Of a stretch of DNA of 64,000 nt, positions 9,561-18,305 are shown piece by piece (the first letter of the stretch is position 1; each line of letters starts with the position of its first letter). The translations under genes and the position numbers were made by a program. The stretch covers positions 286,967 through 350,966 of the forward strand of contig CAUUJV010000001.1 of the NCBI GenBank assembly GCA_963545565.1, read 5' to 3'. This DNA is from CAUUJV01 sp963545565. Its GTDB lineage: Bacteria; Actinomycetota; Actinomycetes; Actinomycetales; Bifidobacteriaceae. The notes beneath the pieces are model-generated. The model worked only from the letters and a program-made list of their open reading frames with translations. It ran no database searches and was not told the DNA's origin.

Positions 9561-9576
9561 TGTGAACTTTTTCACA
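9561..9576. promoter_or_regulatory. CRP/FNR-type palindrome upstream of sufB
   Basis: TGTGA, six bases, TCACA: an exact match to the classical Crp consensus, inside a slightly longer palindrome (TTGTGAA, four bases, TTCACAA). It lies 114 bp upstream of the sufB start in the 200-bp spacer between sufB and pyrG. A Crp/FNR-type regulator of the operon is possible; no such regulator is in the window. Confidence 0.4.
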
Positions 9577-9647
9577 ATACCGACGCGCTTTTAAAAATGA
9601 TCTACTCGTTTAACTTGCTAATTTTAGTCAGCTATTTTAATGCTCTT

Positions 9648-11309
9648 TTAATGACGAGCTGCCTTGTGGTTCAGAGCAGCCTTAACTAAACCACTAAATA
9701 GTGGATGTGGCTTAGTTGGGCGTGACTTGAACTCAGGGTGAGCCTGAGTTGCAATGTAGTAAGGATGCACATTCTGCGGCAATTCAACAAATTCAGGAAG
9801 TTGGCCGTCAGGGCTTGTGCCGCTAATAATCAAACCTGCATCTTCAAGCTGCTGCTTGTAAGCAAGATTGACTTCATAACGATGACGATGGCGTTCAGTA
9901 ATTTCGGTTGTACCATAAAGTTGTGCTGCCAAAGAATCCTCGCGAAGCACAGCAGGATAAGAACCAAGACGCATGGTATGACCCATGTCGCCGCCACCCT
10001 CTACGAACTCCTTCTGCTCAGCCATGGTTGCGATAACTGGATGCTCGGTATTTGGATCGAACTCAGTGGAGCTTGCATCCTTAATACCAAGAACATTTCG
10101 GGCATATTCGATAACCATAGACTGCATACCAAGGCATAAGCCAAGAGCAGGAATCTTATTCTCACGAGCCCAGCGCAAAGCACCAATCTTGCCGTCAATA
10201 CCGCGAATGCCAAAACCACCGGGAATAACAATGCCATCAACGTCTGAAAGATAACGTTCGGCACCTTCTTGAGTTTCACACAAGTCTGCGGCGACCCACA
10301 CAACATTGACGCGACTCCAATTATCGAAGCCACCAGCCTTAATTGCCTCAGTTACAGAAAGGTATGCGTCAGGCAAATCAATGTACTTGCCTACTATCGC
10401 GATGGAGACTTCACTCTTTGGATGGTGTACGCGGTCAGTTAAGTCATTCCATTCTGCCCAATCAACGTCATGGAACGGGAGTTCAAGCTTGCGCACAACG
10501 TAGGAATCGAGCCCCTCGTCAAAAAGCATACGAGGAATATCGTAGATACTTGGCACATCAACACAATTTACGACAGCCTCTTCTTCAACATCACACATCA
10601 AGGAAATCTTGTCTTTGATACTGTCATTGAGTGGGCGATCAGAACGAAGAACAAGCGCATCTGGACGAATACCAAGCTGGCGCAATGCCATCACGGAATG
10701 CTGCGTTGGTTTAGTTTTTAGCTCATGTGCAGATGCGATATATGGAACAAGAGACACGTGAACAAACATGCAATTGCTGCCGCCGAGCTCTTGGCGAACT
10801 TCGCGTGCTGCCTCCAAGAATGGCTGAGACTCAATGTCACCAACAGTTCCGCCGATTTCGGTAATAATAACGTCTACGTCATCACTGGCTTGAGCACGCA
10901 TGCGAGCCTTGATTTCATTAGTGATATGAGGAATTACCTGCACGCACTGCCCCAGATACTCACCAGCACGTTCTTTGCGGAGCACATTCTGATAAATCTG
11001 ACCAGTAGTTACGTTTGCACTCTGATTCAAGAAAACATCAAGGAAACGCTCATAGTGGCCAATGTCTAAATCGGTTTCCGCGCCGTCTTCTGTAACATAC
11101 ACCTCTCCATGCTGGAAAGGATTCATTGTGCCAGGGTCGACATTGATATACGGATCAAGTTTCTGCTGTAGAACGCTCAAACCACGGCTGCGAAGAAGAC
11201 GTCCAAGGGAAGAAGCAGTAAGACCTTTGCCAAGGGAAGACACAACGCCACCAGTAACAAAAATATGCTTTGTGACGTGACCTGAAGTAATACCATGTTC
11301 TCTAACCAT
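9648..11309 (-). CDS. pyrG: CTP synthase
   Basis: Converts UTP to CTP with ATP and glutamine. The 553-residue product has the N-terminal synthetase domain (KHIFVTGGVVSSLGKGLTASSLG, then the ATP/UTP segments QKLDPYINVDPGTMNPFQHGEV and ITEIGGTVGDIESQPFLEA). The C-terminal class I glutamine amidotransferase has the nucleophile cysteine in PALGLCLGMQ and the His/Glu pair in AHPEFKSRPTKPHPLF. Length is normal. The GTG in HVTKHIF would be an alternative start. It lies downstream of the broken threonine aldolase on the same strand, about 90 bp away. Confidence 0.97.
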   Translation of the reverse strand: MVREHGITSGHVTKHIFVTGGVVSSLGKGLTASSLGRLLRSRGLSVLQQKLDPYINVDPGTMNPFQHGEVYVTEDGAETDLDIGHYERFLDVFLNQSANVTTGQIYQNVLRKERAGEYLGQCVQVIPHITNEIKARMRAQASDDVDVIITEIGGTVGDIESQPFLEAAREVRQELGGSNCMFVHVSLVPYIASAHELKTKPTQHSVMALRQLGIRPDALVLRSDRPLNDSIKDKISLMCDVEEEAVVNCVDVPSIYDIPRMLFDEGLDSYVVRKLELPFHDVDWAEWNDLTDRVHHPKSEVSIAIVGKYIDLPDAYLSVTEAIKAGGFDNWSRVNVVWVAADLCETQEGAERYLSDVDGIVIPGGFGIRGIDGKIGALRWARENKIPALGLCLGMQSMVIEYARNVLGIKDASSTEFDPNTEHPVIATMAEQKEFVEGGGDMGHTMRLGSYPAVLREDSLAAQLYGTTEITERHRHRYEVNLAYKQQLEDAGLIISGTSPDGQLPEFVELPQNVHPYYIATQAHPEFKSRPTKPHPLFSGLVKAALNHKAARH

Positions 11310-11398
11310 GGGATTTAATCATAACAGCGCTGCGTGACGTTTTCTCGCGGAAAATTCACGTGGCATGTTGCATTGATACTTAAGTTTTTGAGTCGTAA

Positions 11399-12424
11399 TC
11401 AAAGCGCGTTGAGCGCATCCACATCTGATTGAGTTGTAGACCAACTAGTAACCAAACGCACAACTGTACGATTAGGCGTGGGCGGTTCCCACACACTAAC
11501 ATCTGCAATTTCAGCCAAAGCGTCAAACTGATTATCTGTGCATACGAAGAATCGCTGATTTGTTGGCGAATCGACGTAGAGTTCGTATCCTTTACTTACC
11601 AAAATTTATGTGAGCTGTTCAGCAAGCTCATTGGCATGGCGCCCAATACGGTTATATAAATCGTTAGTAAATAACGCATCAAACTGCACACCGAGAAGTC
11701 GACCTTTTGCAAGGAGGTCTCCCCTACGTTTGATTTGCGTGACAAAGTGTGAAGGAGTTTTACCCTGAGCAAACACGATTGCTTCACCACATAATGCTCC
11801 CATTTTTGTGCCACCAATATAAAACACATCGGCTAAACGTGCAATATCTTTCATAGTGACATCACTCAGTCTGCTTTGAGTGCCATATCCAAGCCGGGCT
11901 CCATCAATAAATAAGCTCATATCATATTTTTTACAGATACGAGAAATTTCCTCAAGCTCTGCTAAAGAATATAAAGTGCCAAGTTCACTAGGATATGACA
12001 GATACACCATCCCAGGAAACACCATGTGTTCATAATTCGGGTCAGCATAGAAACTAGCTACATAATTTTCAATATCTGCTGGCTTCATCAATCCATTTAT
12101 TTCAGGAATTTGCAGGACTTTATGGCCCGTATATTCAATAGCACCGGCCTCATGTACACTGATATGCCCGGTTGCGGCAGAGATGACACCTTGCCAATCT
12201 GCAAGCATAGTGGATATAACCGCTGCATTAGTTTGCGTGCCGCCCACTATGAAATACACATCAGAATTTGGGGCGTCACATGCCTGCCGAATCTTGTCAG
12301 CAGCTCGTGCAGTGTAGAAGTCTGTTCCGTAACCACTTAAGGCTTCATTATTTGTATGCATAAGAGCTTCAAGAACTTCGCTATGCGCGCCGGCTATATA
12401 ATCATTAAGAAAGCTAACAGTCAT
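11399..12424 (-). pseudogene. ltaE: Low-specificity threonine aldolase, broken by an in-frame stop
   Basis: A PLP-dependent beta-eliminating lyase family protein that would cleave threonine to glycine and acetaldehyde. The first part (272 residues from 12424) shows NDYIAGAHSEVLEALMHTNNE, the segment VYFIVGGTQTNAAVI and the PLP lysine region DVFYIGGTKMGALCGEAIVF. It stops at a TAA at 11606-11608. The same frame then continues without another stop through LVSKGYELYVDSPTNQRFFV to 11399. The joined length (~341 codons) matches an intact family member. One base change (for example AAA to TAA) explains the break, so this is a recent pseudogene or a sequencing error. Confidence 0.88.
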
Positions 12425-12443
12425 ATTCGTAAATTTATAAGGC

Positions 12444-12905
12444 CTATTTTTCTAATTTGTTCATAACCGCTTCAAGTGCAAGCTTGTACCCAAAGAATCC
12501 CATACCAGTAATTGTGCCTGTTGCAATAGGCGAAATTACGGAGTACTTACGGAACGCTTCACGGCTAGAAGGATTGGAAATATGTACTTCCACAAGAGGA
12601 ATGCCTTCACTCGTTATCTGAGCTGCTGCATCACGTAAACCATAGCTATAATGAGTGAAAGCCGCTGGATTCAGCACTATTGGCGTGCGTTCATCCACAG
12701 CCCGATGCATCCATGAAATCGCTTCGGCTTCGTCATCAGTTTGACGCACCTCCACAGTGATGCCGAGTTCCTTGCCCCACTCAATGCAGTCTTGGCGCAA
12801 GGTTTCCAGCGTGTTGTTACCATAGATTTCAGGCTCGCGGACTCCTAAACGACCTAGATTTGGCCCATTCACAACAATGATTTTGGATGCTTCACTGCGT
12901 TTCAT
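12444..12905 (-). CDS. aroQ: 3-dehydroquinate dehydratase, type II
   Basis: The third step of the shikimate pathway, as a small (153-residue) type II enzyme. Motifs are IIVVNGPNLGRLGVREPEIYG with the catalytic Tyr, NPAAFTHYSYGLRDA, and the histidine segment VEVHISNPSSREAFRKYS. It ends in TGMGFFGYKLALEAV. It lies 80 bp downstream of aroKB on the same strand and completes a three-gene aromatic cluster. Confidence 0.95.
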   Translation of the reverse strand: MKRSEASKIIVVNGPNLGRLGVREPEIYGNNTLETLRQDCIEWGKELGITVEVRQTDDEAEAISWMHRAVDERTPIVLNPAAFTHYSYGLRDAAAQITSEGIPLVEVHISNPSSREAFRKYSVISPIATGTITGMGFFGYKLALEAVMNKLEK

Positions 12906-12985
12906 TATTTCCTCACAGTCATCTTAAATACTTAAATACTCAAATATCCAAATATATTTTTTTAAGTACATTTTAGGAATGATTA

Positions 12986-14740
12986 CTATTTGCTGATACG
13001 CCTGAATGACTCGCGCACGTCTTCATCGTCAGGATTTTCAAGTCTCGTTGGGTGTCCGATAGAATCCAGTATTACAAAACGCAAAATATTTCCACGTGCT
13101 TTCTTATCTTTATGCATGAGAGCAAGCACATCTTCAAAGTCTGCTCCGTTCCATGACACGGGTAATCCCACAGATTCAAGAATGTAACGATGATAATTAA
13201 CTAGCTCTTCATCAATATGTCCGGTTAGATAAGCCAGATTTGCCGCATGCATCATTCCAACAGCAACAGCTTCGCCATGGCGCCAAGAGAAGTGCTCAAT
13301 TTTTTCGATTGCATGCCCCAGAGTGTGCCCATAGTTGAGGAATTCACGCAAACCCTTTTCTCTAAAGTCTTCACTTACGTGCTGTTCCTTAACGCGCACT
13401 GCCTTCTCGATAAGAGTCGTAATAACGTCCATGAATTCTGGAGTGATATTTTGTGCATTAAAATTCTTCAACTCTGATGTACGTGCTTCAACGATGTCGA
13501 GAATAGAAGAATCCTTAATAAAACCAGCTTTAATAACTTCCCCAAGGCCTTCAATAAAAATGTCGTTGTTAAGAGTACTGAGAGCATCAACATCTGCAAG
13601 AACTGCAGCAGGTGTGTAGAAGCTTCCAACAAGATTTTTGCCAGCCTTAGTGTTGATACCTGTCTTCCCCCCTGTTGAAGCATCAACCATAGCAAGTAGT
13701 GACGTTGGAACATTGACATATGTAATTCCACGCATCCATGTTGCAGCAACAAAACCCGCTAAATCAGTGCACGCACCGCCACCAAGTCCTACTATCGCAT
13801 CAGAACGAGTATAGCCTTCTTCGCCAAGCCGATCCCATAAAGAGGAGGCAACCTGAATGGTCTTACCTGCCTCAGCATCAGGAATAATAATGTCGGAAAC
13901 TTCATAACCTGCTCGGCGCAAAATTGCACGAGCTTTATCACTATGCCTCTGCACTGTAGTGGTGTGAATCAGAGCAACACGAACAGGTTCAGCTCCCAAG
14001 ATTTCAGGCAAGTAGCTCATTACCCCTGAACCTATGCGAACCTTATAAGGGCGAGCAACTCCTTGTACTTCAACAATTTTCTCACTAAGAGCATTAACAA
14101 CTTTTTGTGCAGCCATCCTAGGAGTCCTTCCCTTCGTGTTCACGATAATTGTGGCAATATCTTCAAACACTGGACGCCGCTCCTCATATAAGCTCATCCA
14201 TCTACTGCGCGCATCGCCTTGCAGAAGTGGACGATTATTCCCTCGGCTTGCTCGGCTCATAGCATCTTCCGGAGCTGTATCTAAATACACAATATTTCCG
14301 CCAGCTTGAACATATTTATGAAGAACATGCTGAGTTTGCGGATGCATAGGGGCGCCGCCACCAAGCGAGAGCACGCCAGCAAATTTTGTAGGAGCCAAAA
14401 AAGGTGTAGTCAAAGATGAAAATCCAATCATTTCTTCAATAACACGATTTTCTACTTCACGAAAATATGGCTCGCCTTCTTGAGTAAAAATATCCGAAAC
14501 ACGAGCATTTTCACGGCGCTCAATCTCATCATCTGAATCATAGAAATCACAGTCTAAAAGCGAGGCAACTTCCTTACCAATACGAGTCTTTCCAGCACCA
14601 GGCATACCGATAAAAATAACCTGAGGCAAAATATTCTCACGTTTGTGTGCCAGATCAGACAATGACTTCCCCTTCAGCTTTTTCAGATTCGCTTTTGAAT
14701 TCCCAGACTTAGCGCATATGCTTTGGCCATGACTCAACAT
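12986..14740 (-). CDS. aroKB: Fused shikimate kinase / 3-dehydroquinate synthase
   Basis: A bifunctional shikimate-pathway enzyme. The N-terminal kinase domain (about 175 residues) has the P-loop IFIGMPGAGKTRIGKEV, DFYDSDDEIE and LSLGGGAPMH. After a short linker, the 3-dehydroquinate synthase domain has VRIGSGVMSYLPEIL, AIVGLGGGACTDLAGFVAATW, VNVPTSLLAMVDASTGGKTGIN and the metal-binding FLNYGHTLGHAIE. Such fusions are typical of Bifidobacteriaceae. The start is uncertain. The ATG at 14740 overlaps the aroC end by 32 bp; a TTG at 14662 has AAGGGG upstream, clears aroC and would remove 26 residues. The reading frame continues further into aroC, but that part is not protein-like. Confidence 0.94.
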   Translation of the reverse strand: MLSHGQSICAKSGNSKANLKKLKGKSLSDLAHKRENILPQVIFIGMPGAGKTRIGKEVASLLDCDFYDSDDEIERRENARVSDIFTQEGEPYFREVENRVIEEMIGFSSLTTPFLAPTKFAGVLSLGGGAPMHPQTQHVLHKYVQAGGNIVYLDTAPEDAMSRASRGNNRPLLQGDARSRWMSLYEERRPVFEDIATIIVNTKGRTPRMAAQKVVNALSEKIVEVQGVARPYKVRIGSGVMSYLPEILGAEPVRVALIHTTTVQRHSDKARAILRRAGYEVSDIIIPDAEAGKTIQVASSLWDRLGEEGYTRSDAIVGLGGGACTDLAGFVAATWMRGITYVNVPTSLLAMVDASTGGKTGINTKAGKNLVGSFYTPAAVLADVDALSTLNNDIFIEGLGEVIKAGFIKDSSILDIVEARTSELKNFNAQNITPEFMDVITTLIEKAVRVKEQHVSEDFREKGLREFLNYGHTLGHAIEKIEHFSWRHGEAVAVGMMHAANLAYLTGHIDEELVNYHRYILESVGLPVSWNGADFEDVLALMHKDKKARGNILRFVILDSIGHPTRLENPDDEDVRESFRRISK

Positions 14741-15902
14741 AAGCCTTTGCGTTGCGAGAAGTCTCTGCAACACTATCGCCGCCGAATTTCTCCAGCGCAT
14801 ACTGTGCAAGAGTGAGTCGAACCATTGCTTCTGCCACCACTGCTGCCGCGGGGACAGCTGTAGTATCAGAACGCTGGTTAATTGCTTTTGCTTCTTCACC
14901 AGTCAACACATCCACAGTACGCAGTGCACGAGGTAGTGAAGAAATTGGCTTCATTGCTGCACGAATACGAATTGGCTGGCCATTAGACATAGATCCTTCA
15001 AGACCGCCTGCGCGATTCGTAGCACGCGTTATGTGCCCTGCCCCACTGACAAGAATTTCATCATGAGCCTGGGAGCCTAAACGGTCTGCCTCTTTGAAGC
15101 CGTCACCAATTTCGACGCCCTTAATTGCCTGAATACCCATAAGAGCACTGGCAAGCGCAGCATCCAAGCGACGATCAGACTCTACGTACGTTCCAATACC
15201 TGCCGGAACCCCATAGGCAATCACTTCAACGATTCCCCCAAGAGTGTCACCAGACTTTTTAGCCTCATCAATGCGAGTTTTGATGCGAGCTTCTGCCTCG
15301 TGATCGAGTGTACGAACAACTGAAGCATCCAGGGCTGCTACATCGTCTGGCGTTGGGAGAGGAAGAGACTCATCGACATATTCTCCACCCAAAGCTATTA
15401 CATGGGAAACAGTGCGGATTCCATATGCTTGCTCAAGGAAATTCTGAGCAACTTGACCAAGTGCTACGCGCGAAGCAGTCTCACGAGCACTTGAACGCTC
15501 TAAAATTGGACGAGAATCAGTAAAACCATACTTACGCATACCGGTCAAATCTGCATGCCCAGGGCGTGGACGGCTTAAAGGAGCATTACGACCTTCCGCA
15601 GGCAATTCTGTGCCTTCTGGAAGCGGATCCGCACTCATGACTTCAGTCCACTTTGGCCATTCCGTATTGCCGATCTCTATAGCAATTGGAGAGCCGAGAG
15701 TACTGCCGTGGCGAACGCCTGTAAGCATGCGAACGTGATCTTGTTCAAACTTCATTCGAGCTCCGCGACCATAGCCTAGGCGACGGCGAGCAAGAGCATC
15801 TTTAATCTCTTGTGAAGTAATCTGCACGCCTGCTGGCAAACCTTCGATCATCGCTACAAGTGCTTCTCCATGGGATTCTCCCGCAGTCTGCCAACGCAAC
15901 AT
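14709..15902 (-). CDS. aroC: Chorismate synthase
   Basis: Makes chorismate from EPSP with reduced FMN. The 397-residue product begins MLRWQTAGESHGEALVAMIEGLPAG, a standard AroC start. It contains RRRLGYGRGARMKFEQDHV, SRPRPGHADLTGMRKYG, RSSARETASRVALG and GGLEGSMSNGQPI. It heads the aroC-aroKB-aroQ unit. The divergent gene at 15948 starts only 45 bp away, so the two promoters share that short spacer. No shikimate dehydrogenase (aroE) is next to it. Confidence 0.96.
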   Translation of the reverse strand: MLRWQTAGESHGEALVAMIEGLPAGVQITSQEIKDALARRRLGYGRGARMKFEQDHVRMLTGVRHGSTLGSPIAIEIGNTEWPKWTEVMSADPLPEGTELPAEGRNAPLSRPRPGHADLTGMRKYGFTDSRPILERSSARETASRVALGQVAQNFLEQAYGIRTVSHVIALGGEYVDESLPLPTPDDVAALDASVVRTLDHEAEARIKTRIDEAKKSGDTLGGIVEVIAYGVPAGIGTYVESDRRLDAALASALMGIQAIKGVEIGDGFKEADRLGSQAHDEILVSGAGHITRATNRAGGLEGSMSNGQPIRIRAAMKPISSLPRALRTVDVLTGEEAKAINQRSDTTAVPAAAVVAEAMVRLTLAQYALEKFGGDSVAETSRNAKAYVESWPKHMR

Positions 15903-15947
15903 GCTTACTCCTTTTATTTGGGGTCTAACTGGGGTATATCTTACGGA

Positions 15948-16454
15948 ATGGCATACCTCAACGTCGCTCCATGTCTGTTATTCGGTATTCTAATTTCAAT
16001 TACAGATGTCCGAAGCCGCGTAATTCCGCGCATACTGATTGCTGCTGGAATACTTTTGCAGTGTGTAAGCTTTATTGTTGAGTGGATTGTGATACCTACT
16101 TCACGCGTGCACAGCATGATTCTTACTGCACTTCTTATCTGTTTCGTATGCACAGTAGTTCAACTGTTCTTGACACTTGTAAAACCTGGTTCACTAGGAA
16201 TGGGAGATGTTACAGCCACTGTCCTACTCACTCTTGGAATTGGACGATTTGGCTGGACTTGCGCTCTTTTATGGTGGCTCTTTTCCGGTTTGTTAGGCCT
16301 ACTTGGACTGCTCATACTGAACATTATTAATAAAGTTTATAAAGAAAAAGGCGCTAGCAGATCAAAATCATCTCAGTCTCTGCCTTTTGCGCCTTTTCTT
16401 ACGATTGCTGCCTTCTTAGCTATTTTAGCTATCGGCAGCTCACAAATTCCGTGA
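15948..16454 (+). CDS. Prepilin peptidase-like membrane protein (A24 family)
   Basis: A 168-residue polytopic membrane protein resembling the catalytic part of type IV prepilin peptidases. Both aspartates of the A24 active site are visible: ISITDVRSRVIPR near residue 20 and the GxGD-type SLGMGDVTATV near residue 90. It lacks the N-terminal methyltransferase half of full PilD, as do short Tad/Flp-type peptidases. I take MAYLNVAPCLLFG at 15948 as the start. No pilin or pilus ATPase gene is in the window, so its substrate is unknown. Confidence 0.78.
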   Translation: MAYLNVAPCLLFGILISITDVRSRVIPRILIAAGILLQCVSFIVEWIVIPTSRVHSMILTALLICFVCTVVQLFLTLVKPGSLGMGDVTATVLLTLGIGRFGWTCALLWWLFSGLLGLLGLLILNIINKVYKEKGASRSKSSQSLPFAPFLTIAAFLAILAIGSSQIP

Positions 16455-16467
16455 TTAAATAATCAAC

Positions 16468-17685
16468 CTAGTTACTGCTGTTGTTTGCAGCTTCCCACGC
16501 CTCATATTCCTTGACATATTCATTGAATGTATCTTCATTGTCTGTAAACTTAGTTTCCCCTGTATCTAGGTTTACAGTCACGAAGTACAGCCAATTGCCC
16601 TCATCAGGATTTAGAACAGCCTTAATCGCTGCATCACTTGGAATACTAATAGGCGTGGGCGGCAAACCCTTATAAATTCGATCGTTATACAGATTTGAGG
16701 TATCTACTAACTGTGACTTCGTTAGAGCCGATGCCGAAACACCTGCGCCATATGCAATTACAGAGTCCATACCTAGAACCATGTCTTTTGCCAAGCGATT
16801 CTCAATTACGCGAGCAACTTTGCCATAATTGTCAGAGTTAACCTCTTTGACAATAATTGAGGCTTTCTTAATGACATCTTCTCGTTCAGAACCACTTGCG
16901 ACACCCAAAGAATCAAGCTTCGAGATACGCTTATCAACCATTTTTTTCAGTACTTCTGAAGCACTAGTCGCATCCTTCACGTTATACGTGCCTGGCTCAA
17001 GCCATCCTTCAAAGCTACCATTTGCCTCGTCAGGAAGAATTCCATCGCCTCCAGAATTAATAACTTCATTGAAGTCGTCTTCCGTCAGATTTGTGGCAAC
17101 TACAGCCATTCGCTTTACAACTTCAGCAACAGTATCTCCTGAAACAATCATGACAGATCCAGTAACCTTTGTAGGATCCGTAATAATCTTCACCACAGCG
17201 GCTGCGCTCATATGCTTCTTCAAAGTGAAAACACCAACTTGAATACTTGATTCAGCTTCAGCTGTTTTTACTGCAGTCTCGAATGCGGATTCTGATGCTA
17301 TGACTTTAAGTTTTACAAGCTTCTTCGCAACGGTCGACGTGCCTTCGCCCTCCTCAATCGTCACGTCTACGCTGCCATAGCCAGAGCCTGTGTAATCCTT
17401 TGCAGATACGGTTTTTTGGTTTACAGCAGCCGTCTTCTGCTGGAGTGCTTGTATTCCACGGTATCCAAAAAATCCTGCAGCTATTAATGCAACAATGACG
17501 ATAAGGGAAATAAATATATTTCTACGCTTTTTATGGCGGCGAGCACGCCTACGCTTTTGAACTTCTCTCCTGCGCTCTGGAGGTAATGGTGGTGCGGCAG
17601 AATCAGCCTCATGTCGTTCATCATTTTCGTGTTGCGACTCATCATCGAAAAAATCGACAAAATCGTTGGTCACGTTTTCCTCCAA
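16468..17685 (-). CDS. mltG: Endolytic murein transglycosylase MltG (YceG-like)
   Basis: A membrane-anchored lytic transglycosylase that cuts nascent glycan strands. The 405-residue protein starts with an acidic, then strongly basic cytoplasmic segment (RREVQKRRRARRHKKRR). One transmembrane helix at about 53-75 (NIFISLIVIVALIAAGFFGY) and an extracellular YceG domain follow. The conserved glutamate lies in KKASIIVKEVNSD, followed by KVARVIENRL and YNDRIYKGLPPTPISIPS. It ends in a short Asn/Ser tail. It follows ruvX by 44 bp on the same strand, and alaS-ruvX-mltG probably forms a run, although a hairpin lies after alaS. Confidence 0.93.
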   Translation of the reverse strand: MEENVTNDFVDFFDDESQHENDERHEADSAAPPLPPERRREVQKRRRARRHKKRRNIFISLIVIVALIAAGFFGYRGIQALQQKTAAVNQKTVSAKDYTGSGYGSVDVTIEEGEGTSTVAKKLVKLKVIASESAFETAVKTAEAESSIQVGVFTLKKHMSAAAVVKIITDPTKVTGSVMIVSGDTVAEVVKRMAVVATNLTEDDFNEVINSGGDGILPDEANGSFEGWLEPGTYNVKDATSASEVLKKMVDKRISKLDSLGVASGSEREDVIKKASIIVKEVNSDNYGKVARVIENRLAKDMVLGMDSVIAYGAGVSASALTKSQLVDTSNLYNDRIYKGLPPTPISIPSDAAIKAVLNPDEGNWLYFVTVNLDTGETKFTDNEDTFNEYVKEYEAWEAANNSSN

Positions 17686-17729
17686 AATACCAAATAGTTA
17701 CAGCGTCATTTCTTCACTTTCAACCGTCA

Positions 17730-18236
17730 CTACGTGCGGTGCGAATCAATAACAGCTTGCAAAAGCACAACCGCTGACTGCTGGTCAACACGTGGCCGAT
17801 GCTCTTTCATCCCCAATCCTACCTGTAAAAGCTGATTATGAGCCGTAATTGTTGTCATTCGCTCATCCTGAAGCACAACATCTACATCTGCTAATCCCGC
17901 AGAGCCGAGTCTTTTTGTAAGTGCTTGGGCCCATCTTTTTGCTTTTTTAGCGCTTTTGCCCTCTGTACCATCCAGTTGCAAAGGGTATCCTACAGCGATG
18001 AGTTCTATATTGTAATCTTCAACATAATCGATTACCTCATCTAAGGCATAAAAATAATCGCCTGCAACAACGATATTACCTTCTGGATGTGCCAAGGTAT
18101 GTTCAGGATCAGACAAAGCGATGCCTACTCGTGCATTGCCTAAATCAATTCCCATCCATATTTTTCCCATGTGAGATTGATTCATTGATTCTGATTCAGG
18201 TTCAGATCTAAATGTTGCGTAGTCTTCGTTGGCCAT
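17730..18236 (-). CDS. ruvX: Holliday junction resolvase-like protein RuvX (YqgF)
   Basis: An RNase H-fold nuclease family protein of 168 residues, with roles proposed in 16S rRNA 5' processing and Holliday junction resolution. Motifs are WMGIDLGNARVGIALSDPE (first catalytic Asp), VGYPLQLDGTEGKSAKKA, VVLQDERMTTITAHNQL (catalytic Glu) and VDQQSAVVLLQAVID. The ~20-residue N-terminal lead-in may be partly untranslated if the ATG before GKIWMG is used. It lies between alaS and mltG. Confidence 0.92.
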   Translation of the reverse strand: MANEDYATFRSEPESESMNQSHMGKIWMGIDLGNARVGIALSDPEHTLAHPEGNIVVAGDYFYALDEVIDYVEDYNIELIAVGYPLQLDGTEGKSAKKAKRWAQALTKRLGSAGLADVDVVLQDERMTTITAHNQLLQVGLGMKEHRPRVDQQSAVVLLQAVIDSHRT

Positions 18237-18249
18237 AACGAGCTAAATA

Positions 18250-18292
18250 GTAATGCTTCTACGCCTTGAAGTCAAAGACGCAGAAGCATTAC
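18250..18292 (-). terminator. Hairpin between alaS and ruvX
   Basis: GTAATGCTTCT (18250-18260) pairs with AGAAGCATTAC (18282-18292), and the stem continues inward with few mismatches. On the minus strand it follows the alaS stop closely. The downstream tract TATTTAGC is only weakly T-rich, so termination may be partial, leaving some readthrough into ruvX. Confidence 0.6.
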
Positions 18293-18305
18293 AGGCATTG
18301 CGGTG

